From: Haloarcula sp. DT43
Lineage (GTDB): Archaea > Halobacteriota > Halobacteria > Halobacteriales > Haloarculaceae
DNA length: 64,000 bases
Direction: 5' to 3'
NCBI RefSeq assembly: GCF_037078405.1
Contig: NZ_JAYMGZ010000001.1
Span: 744,001 to 808,000, forward strand
Positions 62,993-64,000 of this stretch are shown piece after piece. Under the pieces are notes generated by a model. That model made no database searches and was not told the DNA's origin. It worked only from the letters and a program-made list of their open reading frames with translations. How positions within the stretch are numbered: the first letter of the stretch is position 1; the number at the start of each line of letters is the position of its first letter. The position numbers and the translations under genes are program-made.

Positions 62993-63050
62993 GCCTCTAC
63001 CTGTGGCTGCCACCCATATAACGGTACAGCCGTCACCCGGTCTCTCGGCC

Positions 63051-64000
63051 CTACCCGACCACGTCTTCGTCAGTCGGTCCCTGGCCGTCGAACTCCGCCA
63101 CGAGTTCGTCCACCCGTTCCGGATCCTCGGCGGCCGGGAGCCGCCGCTCGGCGGTCCGGCAGTCGGCGTCGACGCCCAGTGCCGCACAGACCCGGTCGGC
63201 CGTCGCCGCGGCCATCTGCCGGTAGGTGGTCAGTTTGCCGCCGACGATGCTCGCCGCGTTGTCGACGCCGTCGTCGGCGTGGTCCAGCAGGAAGAACCCG
63301 CGCGAGATGCCGCGGCCGCAGCGCTCGTCCTCGTCTGGCGCGTACAGCGGCCGGACGCCCCACCAGGTCCGGACCTCGGGCGCGTCCGCGACTGGGGGGA
63401 GCATCGCCGCGCACTCCTCGATGCTCTTCTCGACTTCCCACTGCTCGGTCTCGTACTCGTCCGGGTCGCGGACGGGCACGCTCGTCGTCCCGAGGACGAC
63501 CTCGCGCTCGTGTGGGACGACGATGTCGCCGTCGTCGGGGTCCCGACAGCGGTTGAGCACCGGCCCGAGGGCGTCGTACTCGACGGAGACCATCACGCCC
63601 CGCGTCGGCCGCATCTCCACGTCGAGGCTGGCCATCGCGGCGAACTCGCCGGCCCAGGCCCCGGTCGCGTTGACGACGTAGTCGGCCGCGACGGTGTTGT
63701 CGACCGCCCCGCCGACCCGAACGCCGGTCACTCGCCCGCCGTCGACGAGCACGTCCTCGACGGGTGCGTGCGGGTGTATCGCCGCACCGTGGTCGCGGGC
63801 GTCGGCGGCGTTCGCAGCGACGAGCCGCGACGGGTAGATGACGGCGTCCGGGACTTCGAACGCGCGCTCGACGTCCTCGGCGAGGTCGGGGACTCGCTCG
63901 CGGGCCGCGTCGCCGTCCAGCGTCTCGACGGGGATGCCGATTTCCTCGCAGGCCGCCCGCTTGGCCTCGAAGTGGTCGGGGTCGTCCTCGGCGAGCTGGA
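63051..64000 (-). CDS. glpA: FAD-dependent glycerol-3-phosphate dehydrogenase, GlpA/GlpD type (5' end outside window)
   Basis: The reading frame is open to the window edge at 64000, so the N-terminal FAD-binding start lies outside. Visible residues include the substrate-domain 'DYVVNATGAWAGEFAAMA', 'MRPTRGVMVSVEYDALG', the FAD loop 'EREVVLGTTSVPV', and 'VRTWWGVRPLYAPDED', then the C-terminal 'ASIVGGKLTTYRQMAAATADR', a canonical G3P dehydrogenase signature. The product oxidises glycerol-3-phosphate to dihydroxyacetone phosphate at the membrane. Typical GlpA is followed by glpB and glpC, but the next gene downstream is the eIF2B-family paralogue, 58 bp away. Partial gene. Confidence 0.85.
   Translation of the reverse strand, partial: QLAEDDPDHFEAKRAACEEIGIPVETLDGDAARERVPDLAEDVERAFEVPDAVIYPSRLVAANAADARDHGAAIHPHAPVEDVLVDGGRVTGVRVGGAVDNTVAADYVVNATGAWAGEFAAMASLDVEMRPTRGVMVSVEYDALGPVLNRCRDPDDGDIVVPHEREVVLGTTSVPVRDPDEYETEQWEVEKSIEECAAMLPPVADAPEVRTWWGVRPLYAPDEDERCGRGISRGFFLLDHADDGVDNAASIVGGKLTTYRQMAAATADRVCAALGVDADCRTAERRLPAAEDPERVDELVAEFDGQGPTDEDVVG

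Overview
The window is a 64-kb piece of a haloarchaeal (class Halobacteria) chromosome. Support for this: GC-rich DNA with strongly acidic predicted proteins, leaderless-type starts 25-35 bp after TATA-like boxes, an archaeal FtsZ2 locus preceded by small ribbon-helix-helix regulators, several HTH-10 (bacterio-opsin-activator type) regulators, the haloarchaeal form of malate synthase, RIO2 kinase, NcsA and an archaeal tRNA-Tyr with a C1:G72 pair. The gene content would suit a Haloarcula-like lineage, but the genus cannot be fixed from the sequence alone.

Layout. 0-4.5 kb: end of an S49 (SppA-like) peptidase, a DUF4350 protein, a small conserved protein and a receiver/PAS/histidine-kinase hybrid. 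4.5-10.8 kb: a complete five-gene oligopeptide ABC importer operon with 1-4 bp overlaps. 11.1-12.8 kb: an aldehyde:ferredoxin oxidoreductase-family tungstoenzyme. 13.1-13.9 kb: a DtxR-type metalloregulator gene broken by a one-base frameshift, with two TTAGG-N4-CCTAA iron-box-like palindromes upstream. 13.95-18.77 kb: a 4.8-kb mobile element with matched terminal inverted repeats and a 7-bp target duplication. It carries an IS4-type transposase and five passenger genes: a tiny zinc protein, an HNH nuclease, a winged helix, a membrane protein and an unknown.

18.8-33.5 kb: housekeeping and assorted genes. These include RIO2, a GT-C-like membrane protein, an AI-2E family exporter, a thioesterase overlapping MsrA, a NuoCD-like subunit standing alone, two HTH-10 regulators, lipoate ligase followed by a katG C-terminal relic, endonuclease IV, a methyltransferase, a Tat lipoprotein, small zinc ribbons and the tRNA thiolase NcsA. 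33.6-36.2 kb: the cell-division locus cdrL - cdrS - ftsZ2 (all minus strand) and tRNA-Tyr. 36.2-41.5 kb: aminotransferase, aldo/keto reductase, an 86-bp palindromic MITE-like repeat, an HTH-10 regulator, a PRC-barrel-like protein and a Cys-rich copper-storage-like protein. 41.9-50.5 kb: carbon metabolism, with a glutaryl-CoA-type acyl-CoA dehydrogenase, a LarA-like protein convergent with a fused FAD/FeS D-lactate dehydrogenase, a VOC protein, malate synthase and a divergent IclR regulator.

51.3-62.1 kb: an alpha-glucan cluster with a GH13 amylase-like enzyme, a 1511-residue protein holding two complete GH15 glucoamylase modules, a sugar nucleotidyltransferase, a GT4 glycosyltransferase and 4-alpha-glucanotransferase. 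Together these look like a cytoplasmic glycogen-like polymer cycle: NDP-sugar supply, chain synthesis, remodelling and hydrolysis. The window ends with an eIF2B/R15P-isomerase-family paralogue that has lost the catalytic cysteine and with the 3' part of a glycerol-3-phosphate dehydrogenase (glpA).

The strongest candidate for something undescribed is the bounded 13,951-18,769 element. All family assignments come from reading motifs by eye; no database search was run.
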